A stretch of 64,000 nucleotides of DNA from Bacteroidota bacterium (GTDB taxonomy: Bacteria > Bacteroidota > Bacteroidia > Bacteroidales > FEN-979), in assembly GCA_026391355.1 (NCBI GenBank), contig JAPLDH010000021.1, positions 1-64,000 of the forward strand, in the 5' to 3' direction. Positions within the stretch are counted from its first letter, which is position 1. Every line of letters begins with the position of its first letter. Shown in pieces: positions 23,306 through 32,976 of the stretch. The notes under the pieces were generated by a model. It did not search any database. It was not told the origin of the DNA and saw nothing but the letters and a program-made list of their open reading frames with translations. Position numbers and translations under genes: made by a program.

Positions 23306-26300
23306 TTAAGGTTGATTATCTTCGTTTTGCCAGGTGATGACGGCAATCCGTTTTTTGCCATCCATCCTGACAACCAATGGCTTTTCAAAGTGTGCGATGC
23401 GGAAATACTTCGTTTTCGTCACATTCTTATGTTGTTTCAGAATATCCCAACGGATAAACCCGCTTGAAACTTCAGGGTTAATACTGAAATATCCGACATT
23501 CATCGAAGTTACATTATGAAAGAAATGGGATCCCGAGGAAGCATCCAGCGGAAATCCCTCGAGGCTTGTTTCGACCACAACCTTTGCATTGGAGATCTGC
23601 GGCCATGCCACCGGAATCCCGATATACCTGTCGTGTGTACCCCAACGGCCGGGACCGATCAGGACATATTTTCGTTCTTCATGGATCATTGTCCTGTTGA
23701 TTTTTTCCATCTCCTCCGACATCTCGATCGTTTTCGATTTATCAAATTCGTCAGGATCTACAAATATCACATCATGAATCGTATCAATCAGGCCATTACC
23801 CATCTCCTTCTCAGCATAAAGAAGAATCTCATCGTTATTTACTTTCTTCAGATCGATTTCATAATCCTGGATATTACCGATCAACGGTTTGATCTGCAGA
23901 AGATAAAATGACGCTTTGTAATCCTCGTCTTTGTCAAGATCGACGGCAAATTCGATTTCTACCGGCGACCCCAGGGCTTCTTTCACGACATCCAGCACCA
24001 CCTCAATCGTCTTTGACAGTGGGATATAATTATATTTAAGAATATCGGCAAAATTCACCACTCGTGGGCCAGGCTGGTTAAGTCCGGGTATGATGCGCTC
24101 GTTTTCGAGCGAATAAACCGATGCACAATGTTTCAATGTGCCGTGAGCCTCGGCCTCACTGATATCGAGTTTCCGTAACCCGGCCTCCTCCCCTTCCATA
24201 AGATTGACTTCATGCTTGGCGAGGTCAACCGCATAAAAATAAACCTGTGAGCTTTTAAACAGATCTTTGGGAGAGTCAATTTCGAGGTTCGGATATAAGG
24301 GTGAAAAACGATAAGCACGTTCTCCATCCACCACATATCTCCCCAATCCCACAGCGGCCACCGCAAAACCCTCTTCCGGTTTCATATGGGCAAAGGGGTA
24401 ATAGTTGTATGATTGGGCAACACCGCTGATGTGCGGGTAATAGACATCTTCAAACCTGTTACCGACAACCTCCTGGAGCACAACTGCCATTTTTTCCTGT
24501 TCGATCTTGAAATTAACCGCCTCAATATATCCTTTGGCAATGGGGGAATATACAGAAGCATACACCAGTTTGATGGCATTCATTAACTGTTCGAGCCGGA
24601 CCCTGGGGTCAGGATGGCTGTTTGGGATCAGGTAAGTTTCAAATATCCCTGCAAATGGCTGATTAAGCGAATCTTCAAATAATCCGGAAGAACGCACGGC
24701 CAGGGGTTTCTCTATATATTTGATGATCGACTTTAACCGCTTGATCAGCGTATCGGTAAGCTTTCCTTCGATGAACCATGTTTTGATCAGGTCGTAATCA
24801 TTTTCATGAACTACCTTCTCCCTGAGTTTATTACGATCAAGGAAATATTCAAACTCATCTGTGCCGATGATCGAGGTGATGGGTGTTTTAATATTGATAT
24901 TGGGAATGTGCTGTGAAAAATCGTAGTTGTAGATCACTGTATTAATGAATGCAAGACCACGGCCTTTGCCGCCCAGCGCACCCTCTGCCAGTGTAACAAT
25001 ATTTGTTTCATCAAGGATCAGGGATTCTTCGAACGGCACAACCTTTCCCGTATTCTGCTCATTTCTGAAATTACGGATCATGTTGATCAGGTACTCCCTA
25101 AGGCTTGCCGGATCCTTAAAATCTGTAACCTTGGCAGGGTTGAGGATTTTGGCAACCTGGATCTCTCCCCGTGCCATCAGCCACATGGAGAAATGATCTT
25201 TCCGTGCATGATAGAGCAAGGATTCCTCAGGAATGATCTTCAGTAGTTCCTCAAACTCCTTCAGGGTTCTTGCTACAGCAATCTGCCCCCCTTCCTTATC
25301 CCGGTATATAAAATTTCCAAAACCGAGATAATGGGTAATAAAACTTTTAAAATCGAGCAGGAGTGTTTCGGAATTTTTATTGATAAAAGATGCTTTTAAT
25401 TCATAAGCTATATTGGCATTTTCACCATGTGCGGACTGCAGTACAACAGGAAGATCCTTGAACTCCTTGCGGGTTTCACTCACCAGGCTGAAGCCCGCTG
25501 TATCATTAAGTCTGCCGTTCTTCTTAAACTTTACATCAGAGATCAGGCAAAGCATGTAATCTTTGTATTTGTGAAAAACATACAATGCTTCCTCATAGGT
25601 GGAGGCGAGCAGTATCTTTGGACGGGCTTTCAACCGGAGAATCCGGTAAAGCTCATCCGTTGTAACATCCTCGATAATATGCTTGGTCTGTTCCAGGACG
25701 ATATTATAAAGCATGGGTAAATAAAGAGAGTAATACCTGGCAGAATCTTCTACCAGCAGGATCACCCTAACCATACCGATGGCTGTATCGTTCTCAACAT
25801 TTATCTTATCCTCCAGGTAGTTGATCATGGCAAAGAAAACCTTCGAATCCCCGTTCCACACGAACATGCGATCAATCCAGGTCATCTTCTCGGGATCTTC
25901 ATCGAAAATTGCAATATCCATATTGCTGTTTAACAGGAGGAATACCGGGATATATTGGTATTGGCTTTTGATTTTCTTGCACAATTCAACCGGAAATTGT
26001 TTGTCAACTCCCAGCATGATGATTATCAGGTCATAATGTTTTGATGCGAGTTGTTCCAGTACCTCTTCCGACATGGAAACCCCTGTGATCCTGGGCATGG
26101 TACTGAGACTCAACTGATAATATTCTCCCAATACATGTTCAGAGAAACGGCCCTCTTTTTCAATGCTGTAAGCATCATACAGGTTTGCCACAAGGAGTAT
26201 CTCCTTCACCTTGAAAGGCATGAGATCATGGTAAAGGTCGCGGTTGTAATTTGTCCGGTTAAGGAACTTCTGAAGCAACTGGCGGCTGTAACGGACGTGT

Positions 26301-27190
26301 CCGGAAGTCGACGCCGGTTCCGTCAAATCATCTTTTTCAATGGATCTGCGTAGGATGGCTTTCCCTTTTATACTATTCAGGTATCCGGCGATAAGATTTG
26401 CAATGTTGATGATTAGGTGACGTTCTTCTGCCAGGAAAGGTCCTTCATAGGAGGCAGCAAAAGCCTTGGTATAAAATATCTCAATGGAGCCCTCTTTTGA
26501 ATCGATCGTTTCGAATCGTTGTTTCTGGAACCACTGGGACTCCTCGAAACGGGGTGAACAAATTTCAAGATTGATATAGCGGATGCGGCATACGGTAAAG
26601 TCGGGATACTGCCATGCTTTGGGAAGGATCAGACATATCTGATGAAGCGCTTCTTCTATGGACTTTCCTGCTCGTAAGATACTGGTTGTTTGGTTTATGG
26701 CTGCTAGTTCCTTCAACCGTTCACCGGTGATATACCGGCCTTCCTTGCCTTTCACACCATTCAGGAACCCTTCGATAAGGCTGGCCAGGTTGTTAATCAG
26801 GTTCCGCTCTTCATCCAGGAAAGGACCTTCATCCTCCTCCCGGAACGCCTTCAGATAAAATATCTCAATTGAACCGTGCTGGTTGTCGATGGTTTCAAAA
26901 TACTGTTCCTGATTCCATTGCGTTTCAATAAAGTCAGGACTGGTAAAGAACATCTCTTCAAAACGGATGCGGGCTACGGTAAACTCAGGGTATTGCCATG
27001 CTTTCGGAAGTACCTGGCAGATCTCATAAAGCGTATCCGGAACCGGTTTGTTTTTTTTTATAATGGTCGTTGTTTCATTGATTGCAGCCAGTTCCTTCAA
27101 CCGTTCACGGTTGTCATAAACCAACTTTTCCAAATCAACCGACCCGGCAATGGTATCCTTTGCCCTCTGCTTGTCATCATTCATAAGCAT
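23306..27190 (-). CDS. GAF-like / receiver-like / PEP-synthase N-domain protein (1294 aa)
   Basis: First gene of the operon and a longer paralogue of the 989-residue protein. The N-terminus holds two repeats of about 140 residues, each beginning ERLKELAAIN(E/Q)TT and containing LPKAWQYP(E/D)FTV and GSIEIFY(L/T)KAF, probably GAF-like sensor modules. Then two receiver-like domains (YDLIIIMLGVD; VILLVEDSARYYSLYLP ... LCLISDVKF), and the ATP-grasp domain (GGKGRGLAFIN, LAVRSSGLFEDSLNQPFAGIF, KMAVVLQEVVG, VEIEFAVDLD with LLQIKPLIG), ending in the block IGPGRWGTHDRYIGIPVAWP. No His-swivel or PEP barrel is present. Having sensor modules upstream suggests control of the electron-transfer complex, perhaps by nucleotide level, but this is inferred. 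Start at 27190 or two codons on. Confidence 0.75.
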   Translation of the reverse strand: MLMNDDKQRAKDTIAGSVDLEKLVYDNRERLKELAAINETTTIIKKNKPVPDTLYEICQVLPKAWQYPEFTVARIRFEEMFFTSPDFIETQWNQEQYFETIDNQHGSIEIFYLKAFREEDEGPFLDEERNLINNLASLIEGFLNGVKGKEGRYITGERLKELAAINQTTSILRAGKSIEEALHQICLILPKAWQYPDFTVCRIRYINLEICSPRFEESQWFQKQRFETIDSKEGSIEIFYTKAFAASYEGPFLAEERHLIINIANLIAGYLNSIKGKAILRRSIEKDDLTEPASTSGHVRYSRQLLQKFLNRTNYNRDLYHDLMPFKVKEILLVANLYDAYSIEKEGRFSEHVLGEYYQLSLSTMPRITGVSMSEEVLEQLASKHYDLIIIMLGVDKQFPVELCKKIKSQYQYIPVFLLLNSNMDIAIFDEDPEKMTWIDRMFVWNGDSKVFFAMINYLEDKINVENDTAIGMVRVILLVEDSARYYSLYLPMLYNIVLEQTKHIIEDVTTDELYRILRLKARPKILLASTYEEALYVFHKYKDYMLCLISDVKFKKNGRLNDTAGFSLVSETRKEFKDLPVVLQSAHGENANIAYELKASFINKNSETLLLDFKSFITHYLGFGNFIYRDKEGGQIAVARTLKEFEELLKIIPEESLLYHARKDHFSMWLMARGEIQVAKILNPAKVTDFKDPASLREYLINMIRNFRNEQNTGKVVPFEESLILDETNIVTLAEGALGGKGRGLAFINTVIYNYDFSQHIPNINIKTPITSIIGTDEFEYFLDRNKLREKVVHENDYDLIKTWFIEGKLTDTLIKRLKSIIKYIEKPLAVRSSGLFEDSLNQPFAGIFETYLIPNSHPDPRVRLEQLMNAIKLVYASVYSPIAKGYIEAVNFKIEQEKMAVVLQEVVGNRFEDVYYPHISGVAQSYNYYPFAHMKPEEGFAVAAVGLGRYVVDGERAYRFSPLYPNLEIDSPKDLFKSSQVYFYAVDLAKHEVNLMEGEEAGLRKLDISEAEAHGTLKHCASVYSLENERIIPGLNQPGPRVVNFADILKYNYIPLSKTIEVVLDVVKEALGSPVEIEFAVDLDKDEDYKASFYLLQIKPLIGNIQDYEIDLKKVNNDEILLYAEKEMGNGLIDTIHDVIFVDPDEFDKSKTIEMSEEMEKINRTMIHEERKYVLIGPGRWGTHDRYIGIPVAWPQISNAKVVVETSLEGFPLDASSGSHFFHNVTSMNVGYFSINPEVSSGFIRWDILKQHKNVTKTKYFRIAHFEKPLVVRMDGKKRIAVITWQNEDNQP

Positions 27191-27454
27191 TTGCTGATGT
27201 TCACCAATAATTTTACAAACCTCAAGGATGGGGTGTAAAATTAATAATAAGTTTGTTACACCAAAAGATTAGCACAATAAAAGTAATCGACATGGGTTTA
27301 TTATCTTTCCCGACAGTTTGTAAAAAAATCAGATAGTGACACTAAAGATGAAATAAAAAAAATAATGATGAAAACAATGGCGGGTAAAAAAAATTCTTTA
27401 ATATTGTGAACAATTTCACACCTAATTTATTACTAATCAAAAATTAATATTCTT

Positions 27455-28813
27455 ATGACAAAAAACGTGTATGAGCAATTGGTCAACGACTTTATGGCCA
27501 AGATCATTGCTAAGAACCCGGGAGAAAAAGAATTTCACCAGGCTGTGATGGAAGTTGCCGAATCATTGATCCCTTTCATTGAGGAAAATCCGAAGTACAA
27601 AACTGCCAAAATTCTCGAGCGCATTGCCGAACCTGAAAGAGTTATTATGTTCAGGGTTCCCTGGACGGATGATAAAGGCGAAGTACAGATCAACAGGGGT
27701 TTCCGTATCGAAATGAACAGCGCAATTGGCCCTTACAAAGGTGGTCTGCGTTTTCACCCGACAGTCTATTTAGGCCTTCTGAAATTTCTTGCTTTCGAGC
27801 AGGTATTAAAGAACAGTCTGACCACATTGCCTATGGGCGGTGGAAAAGGTGGAAGTGATTTCGATCCCAAAGGAAAGTCGGACAATGAAGTTATGCATTT
27901 CTGCCAGAGTTTCATGACCGAATTACAGCGCCACATTGGACCGGATACTGACGTTCCTGCAGGGGATATCGGCGTTGGTGGACGCGAAATTGGTTTCATG
28001 TTTGGCCAGTACAAAAGGCTGCGTAATGAATTCACCGGTGTATTGACAGGCAAAGGCCTTGAATGGGGCGGCAGTCTGATCCGTACAGAAGCAACCGGTT
28101 ACGGACAGGTTTACTTTGCAGCAGAAATGCTTGCAACCAAAGGCTGGGATTTCAAAGGAAAGATCGTAACTGTATCTGGGTCAGGAAACGTTGCTCAGTA
28201 TGCAACTGAAAAAGTTACTCAATTGGGTGGAAAAGTTGTAACCCTTTCTGATTCCGAAGGTTATATCTACGATCCGAACGGCATTGATGCCGCTAAACTT
28301 GCTTTCGTATTGAACCTGAAAAATTCCAAGAGAGGCCGTATCAAGGAATATTGCGATAAATATGCTGAAGCAAAATTCATCCCCGGGAAACGTCCCTGGG
28401 AAGTGAAATGCGACATCGCATTACCATCAGCTACACAGAATGAAATTGACGGCGAAGATGCAAATATGCTTGTTGCCAATGGTTGTATCTGTGTTTCCGA
28501 AGGTTCAAACATGCCTTCTACACCTGAAGCAGTTGAAGTATTCCTCGCCAAGAAGATCCTCTATGGTCCTGGTAAAGCTGCAAATGCAGGTGGTGTTGCA
28601 ACATCCGGTCTCGAAATGTCACAGAATTCAATGAGATTATCCTGGACAAGAGCAGAAGTGGATGAAAGATTACACACCATCATGGTTAATATTCATAAGA
28701 ATTGTGTTAAATACGGAACCGAACCTGATGGTTTTGTTAACTACGTAAAAGGCGCTAACATCGGTGGTTTTGTTAAAGTTGCCGACGCAATGCTCTCACA
28801 GGGACTTGTTTAA
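27455..28813 (+). CDS. gdhA: NADP-type glutamate dehydrogenase
   Basis: A 452-residue hexameric-type glutamate dehydrogenase linking 2-oxoglutarate plus ammonia to glutamate. Motifs: PYKGGLRFHP with substrate-binding Lys, LPMGGGKGGSDFDP with the catalytic Lys, PAGDIGVGGREIGFM, then the nucleotide fold with SGSGNVAQYA. In the second strand of the fold the residue context (LSDSEGYIYDP) is that of the NADP-preferring family. Length and N-terminus match GdhA of Bacteroidales. It is transcribed alone, divergent from the electron-transfer operon (264 bp apart), and ends in a strong terminator. It would use the NADPH that the neighbouring complex could supply, though the link is only by position. 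Confidence 0.95.
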   Translation: MTKNVYEQLVNDFMAKIIAKNPGEKEFHQAVMEVAESLIPFIEENPKYKTAKILERIAEPERVIMFRVPWTDDKGEVQINRGFRIEMNSAIGPYKGGLRFHPTVYLGLLKFLAFEQVLKNSLTTLPMGGGKGGSDFDPKGKSDNEVMHFCQSFMTELQRHIGPDTDVPAGDIGVGGREIGFMFGQYKRLRNEFTGVLTGKGLEWGGSLIRTEATGYGQVYFAAEMLATKGWDFKGKIVTVSGSGNVAQYATEKVTQLGGKVVTLSDSEGYIYDPNGIDAAKLAFVLNLKNSKRGRIKEYCDKYAEAKFIPGKRPWEVKCDIALPSATQNEIDGEDANMLVANGCICVSEGSNMPSTPEAVEVFLAKKILYGPGKAANAGGVATSGLEMSQNSMRLSWTRAEVDERLHTIMVNIHKNCVKYGTEPDGFVNYVKGANIGGFVKVADAMLSQGLV

Positions 28814-28841
28814 CCAGGATCCTGTCAATTTTCAGAAGATG

Positions 28842-28876
28842 AGGCCGTCCCCAAAGGGGCGGCCTTCTTTTTTTTC
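28842..28876 (+). terminator. Rho-independent terminator after gdhA
   Basis: AGGCCGTCCCC, loop AAA, then GGGGCGGCCTT gives a GC-rich stem of about 10 bp with one mismatch, followed by CTTTTTTTT. It ends the gdhA transcript. Confidence 0.88.
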
Positions 28877-28884
28877 TATCTTTG
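28877..28884 (+). promoter_or_regulatory. Candidate -7 box for the aminotransferase gene
   Basis: TATCTTTG matches the Bacteroidota -7 consensus TAnnTTTG, 27 bp before the ATG. No good TTTG -33 box is present because the terminator occupies that place, so support is only partial. Confidence 0.45.
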
Positions 28885-28911
28885 TGAACCCCTAATCAAT
28901 AACCAACCCGG

Positions 28912-30120
28912 ATGATCCCTTTCAGCCCGCCTAGGATAGACAAGAAAATCGTTGATGAGGTGGTGGATACGCTCTACTCGGGATGGATCACCACCGGCCC
29001 GAAAACAAAAAAATTCGAGAAGAACCTGACCCGTTATGCCGGCCATCCCTGCACTCTCTGTGTCAGTTCAGCATCCGCCGGGCTTGAGCTGATGCTCCGC
29101 TGGTTCGGGGTGACCAAAGGCGATGAGGTGATCGTCCCGGCCTATACTTATGCCGCCACAGCCAACGTGGTCGAACATTGCGGAGCCAAAGTGATCTTCG
29201 TCGATTCGGGGAACGACTTCAATATTTCCGTTAAAGCCATCGAAAAGGCCGTCACCCCGCATACAAAGGTCATCATCCCTGTCGATATTGCCGGTTATCC
29301 CTGCGATTACGACGAGATCAACGACCTGGTGCGGCGCAGCGATATACAGAAACAGTTTATCCCCGCTACTCCCGAACAATCGCAGCTCGGCCGGATCCTC
29401 GTCCTTTCCGATGCTGCCCATTCCATCGGCGGCAGGTATAACGGGAAGCGGACCGGTAACCTTACGGATGTGACCATCTATTCTTTCCACGCCGTAAAAA
29501 ACCTTACGACGGCCGAAGGCGGTGCCGTTTGCCTGAACCTTCCTGCCCCCTTCGACAACGACAAGCTTTACAATCAACTCAACATAAAATCGCTCCATGG
29601 CCAGACGAAGGATGCTCTTGCCAAGATGCAGGTCGGTAGCTGGCGTTACGACATCATCGAACCAGGCTATAAATACAACATGACCGACATACAGGCATCG
29701 ATCGGGCTCGTTGAGCTGGAGCGGTACGACGACGACATGCTGGTCAGAAGAAAGCATATCTTCGACAGCTATACCAGGGAATTCCGGAAATACAGCTGGG
29801 CGCGGGTGCCTGAATACAGCAATGACCGGAAAACCTCCTCCTTTCATGTCTACCTCCTGCGGATAAATGGTATCGGCGAGACCCTGCGGGACACCATCAT
29901 TCAAAAGATCTTTGAGAAGGAGGTCTCCGTGAATGTCCACTTCATTCCCCTGCCCATGATGACCTGGTATAAACAATCGGGATACCGGATGGAAGACTAC
30001 CCGGTCGCCTATGAAAATTTTTCGGGGGAGATCAGTCTGCCGGTCTATTATGACCTGACGGATGAACAGATCCGCACTGTGGTCCAGGCTGTCGTCGATT
30101 CAGTTCAATCCACCCTCTGA
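28912..30120 (+). CDS. DegT/DnrJ-type sugar aminotransferase
   Basis: A 402-residue PLP enzyme of the DegT/DnrJ/EryC1/StrS family, which aminates keto-sugar nucleotides for surface glycans. Motifs: YSGWITTGP near the N-terminus, SSASAGLELML, VIVPAYTYAATANVV, DAAHSIGG for the cofactor, SFHAVKNLTTAEGG with the PLP lysine, and YKYNMTDIQASIGL. It opens the polysaccharide locus and is followed after 28 bp by an initiating sugar transferase, an arrangement common for amino-sugar primed O-antigen or N-/O-glycan synthesis. The sugar cannot be deduced. Confidence 0.92.
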   Translation: MIPFSPPRIDKKIVDEVVDTLYSGWITTGPKTKKFEKNLTRYAGHPCTLCVSSASAGLELMLRWFGVTKGDEVIVPAYTYAATANVVEHCGAKVIFVDSGNDFNISVKAIEKAVTPHTKVIIPVDIAGYPCDYDEINDLVRRSDIQKQFIPATPEQSQLGRILVLSDAAHSIGGRYNGKRTGNLTDVTIYSFHAVKNLTTAEGGAVCLNLPAPFDNDKLYNQLNIKSLHGQTKDALAKMQVGSWRYDIIEPGYKYNMTDIQASIGLVELERYDDDMLVRRKHIFDSYTREFRKYSWARVPEYSNDRKTSSFHVYLLRINGIGETLRDTIIQKIFEKEVSVNVHFIPLPMMTWYKQSGYRMEDYPVAYENFSGEISLPVYYDLTDEQIRTVVQAVVDSVQSTL

Positions 30121-30148
30121 TCATGGATCCTACTTCTGAACATCGCAT

Positions 30149-30766
30149 ATGACCCGCTTTTTCGACATCCTTATTGCCATTATCGGGCTGATCATCCTCT
30201 CCCCGCTCCTGCTGGTGATCATCCTGGTGATCCTCCTCGATCCCCCGGGCGGGGTGTTTTTCCGCCAAACGAGGGTCGGACGGAACAACAGGGATTTCAG
30301 GATGTGGAAGTTCAGGACGATGCGGCCGGGATCAGACCGGAAGGGAAGCCTTACCATCGGGGCCGCCGACAGCCGCATCACACGGAGCGGCGCATTCCTG
30401 CGCAGGTACAAACTGGATGAATTGCCGCAGATCTTCAATGTGATCAGCGGGGAGATGAGCCTTGTCGGGCCCCGGCCGGAGGTACGGAAGTATGTTGATC
30501 TATACTCAGAAAGGCAAAAGCAGGTGCTCTCAATACGCCCGGGGATCACCGATTATGCCTCCATCCAATACATGGATGAGAATGAACTTCTCGGAAACAG
30601 CACGGATCCTGAGAAAACCTACATCACAGAGGTGATGCCCGCCAAACTTGAACTGAACCTTATCTACCTGAAAAACCCCGGCATCCGGTCCTATTTCACG
30701 GTGATCGGAAAAACCGTTTCCCGGATCCTGTTGGTAGCATATGGAAAGCCAGTCAGGGCAAGATAG
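30149..30766 (+). CDS. Initiating sugar-phosphate transferase (PglC/WbaP family)
   Basis: A 205-residue polyprenyl-phosphate glycosyl-1-phosphate transferase. It has one N-terminal hydrophobic segment (re-entrant helix, LIAIIGLIILSPLLLVI), the basic-aromatic FRQTRVGR, KFRTMRPGS, the catalytic-site KLDELPQ and SLVGPRPE motifs, then GITDYASIQY. Size is that of the monotopic PglC type rather than the five-helix WbaP type. It starts glycan assembly by moving a sugar-phosphate to the lipid carrier. Downstream of the aminotransferase, the pair probably makes and then loads one amino-sugar. Its 3' end overlaps the convergent polymerase fragment by 14 bp. Confidence 0.92.
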   Translation: MTRFFDILIAIIGLIILSPLLLVIILVILLDPPGGVFFRQTRVGRNNRDFRMWKFRTMRPGSDRKGSLTIGAADSRITRSGAFLRRYKLDELPQIFNVISGEMSLVGPRPEVRKYVDLYSERQKQVLSIRPGITDYASIQYMDENELLGNSTDPEKTYITEVMPAKLELNLIYLKNPGIRSYFTVIGKTVSRILLVAYGKPVRAR

Positions 30767-31100
30767 AACAGCACAACGGTACCTGCGGCAGCAAGCAGTC
30801 CAGCAGCGGGGCTTTCACCTCCAGGTCGAACCAGCCGTAATCCAGGTTTGACGAATAGAGCATCCCAACGAGATAGAGCAGGTAAATCAGTGCGAAGGAG
30901 ATGACCCTCAAACGCCGCTTTTCACGGAGGAGGCGGGGGATTGTTTTCACGTACCTTCCTTCCACAAGCCAGTTGAGCACCAGCAGTGAAACCAGCCACG
31001 GCAGGAGTTTGTCATATACCGGGATGAAGAATGCGATGCATAATGTTAAAAGGTAAAATATCCTTTCGTGGTAGTATCTCCGGGTTTTGGTCTTTGTCAT
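30753..31100 (-). pseudogene. Truncated O-antigen polymerase/ligase-like gene
   Basis: A 115-residue frame with two clear membrane helices (IFYLLTLCIAFFIPVYDKLL; VISFALIYLLYLVGMLYSSN) and then the DYGWFDLEVKAPLL segment that is typical of the N-terminus of Wzy/WaaL-like membrane proteins. Such proteins have 10-12 helices and 400 or more residues; this frame loses similarity after about residue 100 and stops against the convergent sugar-transferase gene. So the C-terminal three quarters are missing, presumably lost when the sugar-transferase end was joined here. Its start overlaps the preceding glycosyltransferase stop by four bases (ATGA), showing it was once part of that operon. Confidence 0.65.
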
Positions 31101-32122
31101 CTGCTGGAGCTTATTTCACCAGTTTTTTTTCTTCGGAAGAGGAGACGCAATATGCCTTCCAGGTACCCCCAACCATAGGAAAGATGCAGGGCGGGGAAGA
31201 TCCACGGCAGGAAGAAGATCAGGGAGGAGCGCTTCGCTTCGATGGTTATTTTGATTGTGAAAAGGAGATCCGCCAAAAGATAGAGCAGGGAACCTGCGGC
31301 GAGAGCCAGGAGGATCCATGTACTGAAGAAGGAGCCAATGCCCCCGGTGATGAGGAAGAGAACAAACAGGAAAGGGATCAGCTGCCGGATTGCGGCAGGT
31401 CTTCCTATCTTATACGCTACCAGTGGTTTATAAACCCCGTACTGGTAATTCATCTTCATCACCGCCTTTACCGTTGGCCGGGTATAATAGATAATTTCCA
31501 GGGATGGGATGAGATAAATGGAACCACCATATTTCACAAGCCTTGCATTGAATTCATCGTCCTGGTTCCTCAGCAGCTCCTCATCAAAGAATCCTATCTT
31601 ATCGAAGATCTCCCTCCTGTAACACCCATATGGCACGGTATCCACCTTGCAGACCTCCCTGGCGCCAGTCCTGTAGGAAGCATTCCCAACGCCAAATCCT
31701 GAGGACAATACCCTGGATATCGCAAAGGCCGTCATCGTCTCATTACCGGGTTTGTTGATCCACACGCCACCTACATTGTCGGCATTCAGCAGGACCAGGT
31801 GTTCCAGGAGAGCTGAAATATAATTGACGGGATATTCGGAGTGTACATCCATCCTTATGATCACCTCCCCTTTCGCACTCCTGATCCCCATGTTCAGGGC
31901 ATAGGGAACATAACGCTTTTCGTTCAGCAGGAGTTGAATATAGGGGTGTCGGTTATGATATTCTTCAATGATCTCCTGTGTCCTGTCATTACTTAAACCA
32001 TCAATAATAAAAACTTCAATCCGGTCCACCGGATAATCCTGGTGTAGGATGTTTTCAAGAAGGGAAGTTATATATTTTTCCTCATTGAAACTGGGAATTA
32101 TTACTGTAACGAAAGGATCCAT
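31097..32122 (-). CDS. Family-2 glycosyltransferase, ExoA-like
   Basis: A 341-residue GT2 enzyme starting MDPFVTVIIPSFNEEKYI (ATG at 32122, five bases after the upstream gene; the longer frame would overlap it). The nucleotide-sugar fold has IIDGLSNDRTQEI, the metal-binding RMDVHSEYP and, later, the acceptor-side RNQDDEFNARL. The C-terminal 90 residues carry two or three membrane helices (LIPFLFVLFLITGGIGSFF onward), as in ExoA-like inner-membrane transferases of exopolysaccharide loci. It acts on the cytoplasmic face on lipid-linked sugar. Sugar specificity unknown. Confidence 0.88.
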   Translation of the reverse strand: MDPFVTVIIPSFNEEKYITSLLENILHQDYPVDRIEVFIIDGLSNDRTQEIIEEYHNRHPYIQLLLNEKRYVPYALNMGIRSAKGEVIIRMDVHSEYPVNYISALLEHLVLLNADNVGGVWINKPGNETMTAFAISRVLSSGFGVGNASYRTGAREVCKVDTVPYGCYRREIFDKIGFFDEELLRNQDDEFNARLVKYGGSIYLIPSLEIIYYTRPTVKAVMKMNYQYGVYKPLVAYKIGRPAAIRQLIPFLFVLFLITGGIGSFFSTWILLALAAGSLLYLLADLLFTIKITIEAKRSSLIFFLPWIFPALHLSYGWGYLEGILRLLFRRKKTGEISSSR

Positions 32123-32127
32123 AAGAA

Positions 32128-32919
32128 CTATTTTTTGCCTGACTGGCAATACCAGATTGATCTGTATTGTTTCATGGAAAATCCGTTTTCTGATAAAACA
32201 CGGGCGATCAGCGGTATGATATGAGATCCATGAATTTCAATCATCAACATGTTTACACTGCTTAACCATTTCTCCGGATCCGAACTGAAAATAGCCTCTT
32301 CTGCTCCTTCAATGTCCATTTTCAGGATGTCTATGCGCGGAATCGAATATTGCTCCATCAGGGATGATACCGTCGTGCAATCAATTTTAAAACCAGCCTT
32401 ATCAATGGAAGCGCCTGTGCCGTCGCCTGAGAAAAAAGTAACCCCATCGTTCACATACAATCCTTTTTGAAGCAGAATCGCACGCTCACCATATGGTTCG
32501 AGGTTCATCTTCGCTATTTTATAGCTTGGGGGATTGGGTTCAAGTGCGATTATTTTGAGACCGGGAAACCTGGAGAGGAAATAGGCAGTTGTATCGCCAG
32601 TGTATGCACCTGCGTCAATCATCCATTTTGGAGGCGTGGTTGGATTCACCTGGCCGTACTCTTCTCTTACCACATTGTTTATTATTGTATGTGCATCGCT
32701 CGTTCCGGGCCTGATCAGGATCGGATATTCAAGCTTCCGTAAAGAGACAGGCTGAGGGGGGTTATCCCGGCTTCCTTTCCTGAGTTCTTCCATTGTACAC
32801 CAGGTTTTATAACCATCTGTCTTCATGGTTGACAGGAAATCCAGAGCGGTTGCTCCAAATTTATAAACGTTCGAATCCGGTTTGAGAATGTTGCGAACGA
32901 CTTGACGGAAAGTTTCCAT
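32128..32919 (-). CDS. FkbM family methyltransferase
   Basis: From the ATG at 32919 (METFRQVV; the next in-frame start upstream is TTG), 263 residues. The SAM fold is visible: MIDAGAYTGDTTAYF (motif I), IIALEPNPPSYKIA, and the FkbM signature DILKMDIEGAEEAIF followed by LMIEIHGS. Enzymes of this family usually O-methylate sugars in glycan loci, which fits the neighbours on both sides. Cytoplasmic. It is five bases from the next transferase gene, so they are co-transcribed. Confidence 0.9.
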   Translation of the reverse strand: METFRQVVRNILKPDSNVYKFGATALDFLSTMKTDGYKTWCTMEELRKGSRDNPPQPVSLRKLEYPILIRPGTSDAHTIINNVVREEYGQVNPTTPPKWMIDAGAYTGDTTAYFLSRFPGLKIIALEPNPPSYKIAKMNLEPYGERAILLQKGLYVNDGVTFFSGDGTGASIDKAGFKIDCTTVSSLMEQYSIPRIDILKMDIEGAEEAIFSSDPEKWLSSVNMLMIEIHGSHIIPLIARVLSENGFSMKQYRSIWYCQSGKK

Positions 32920-32976
32920 TTCTAAATTAGTTTGCAATAGTTAAATAAAATTCAGAAGATATCCTTCTGTCGCATT

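Noticed and set aside
29068-29976. 302-codon open frame antisense to the aminotransferase gene
   Set aside because: It mirrors codons of a highly conserved enzyme; its protein has no recognisable motif and no start signal. A by-product of GC-rich codon use.
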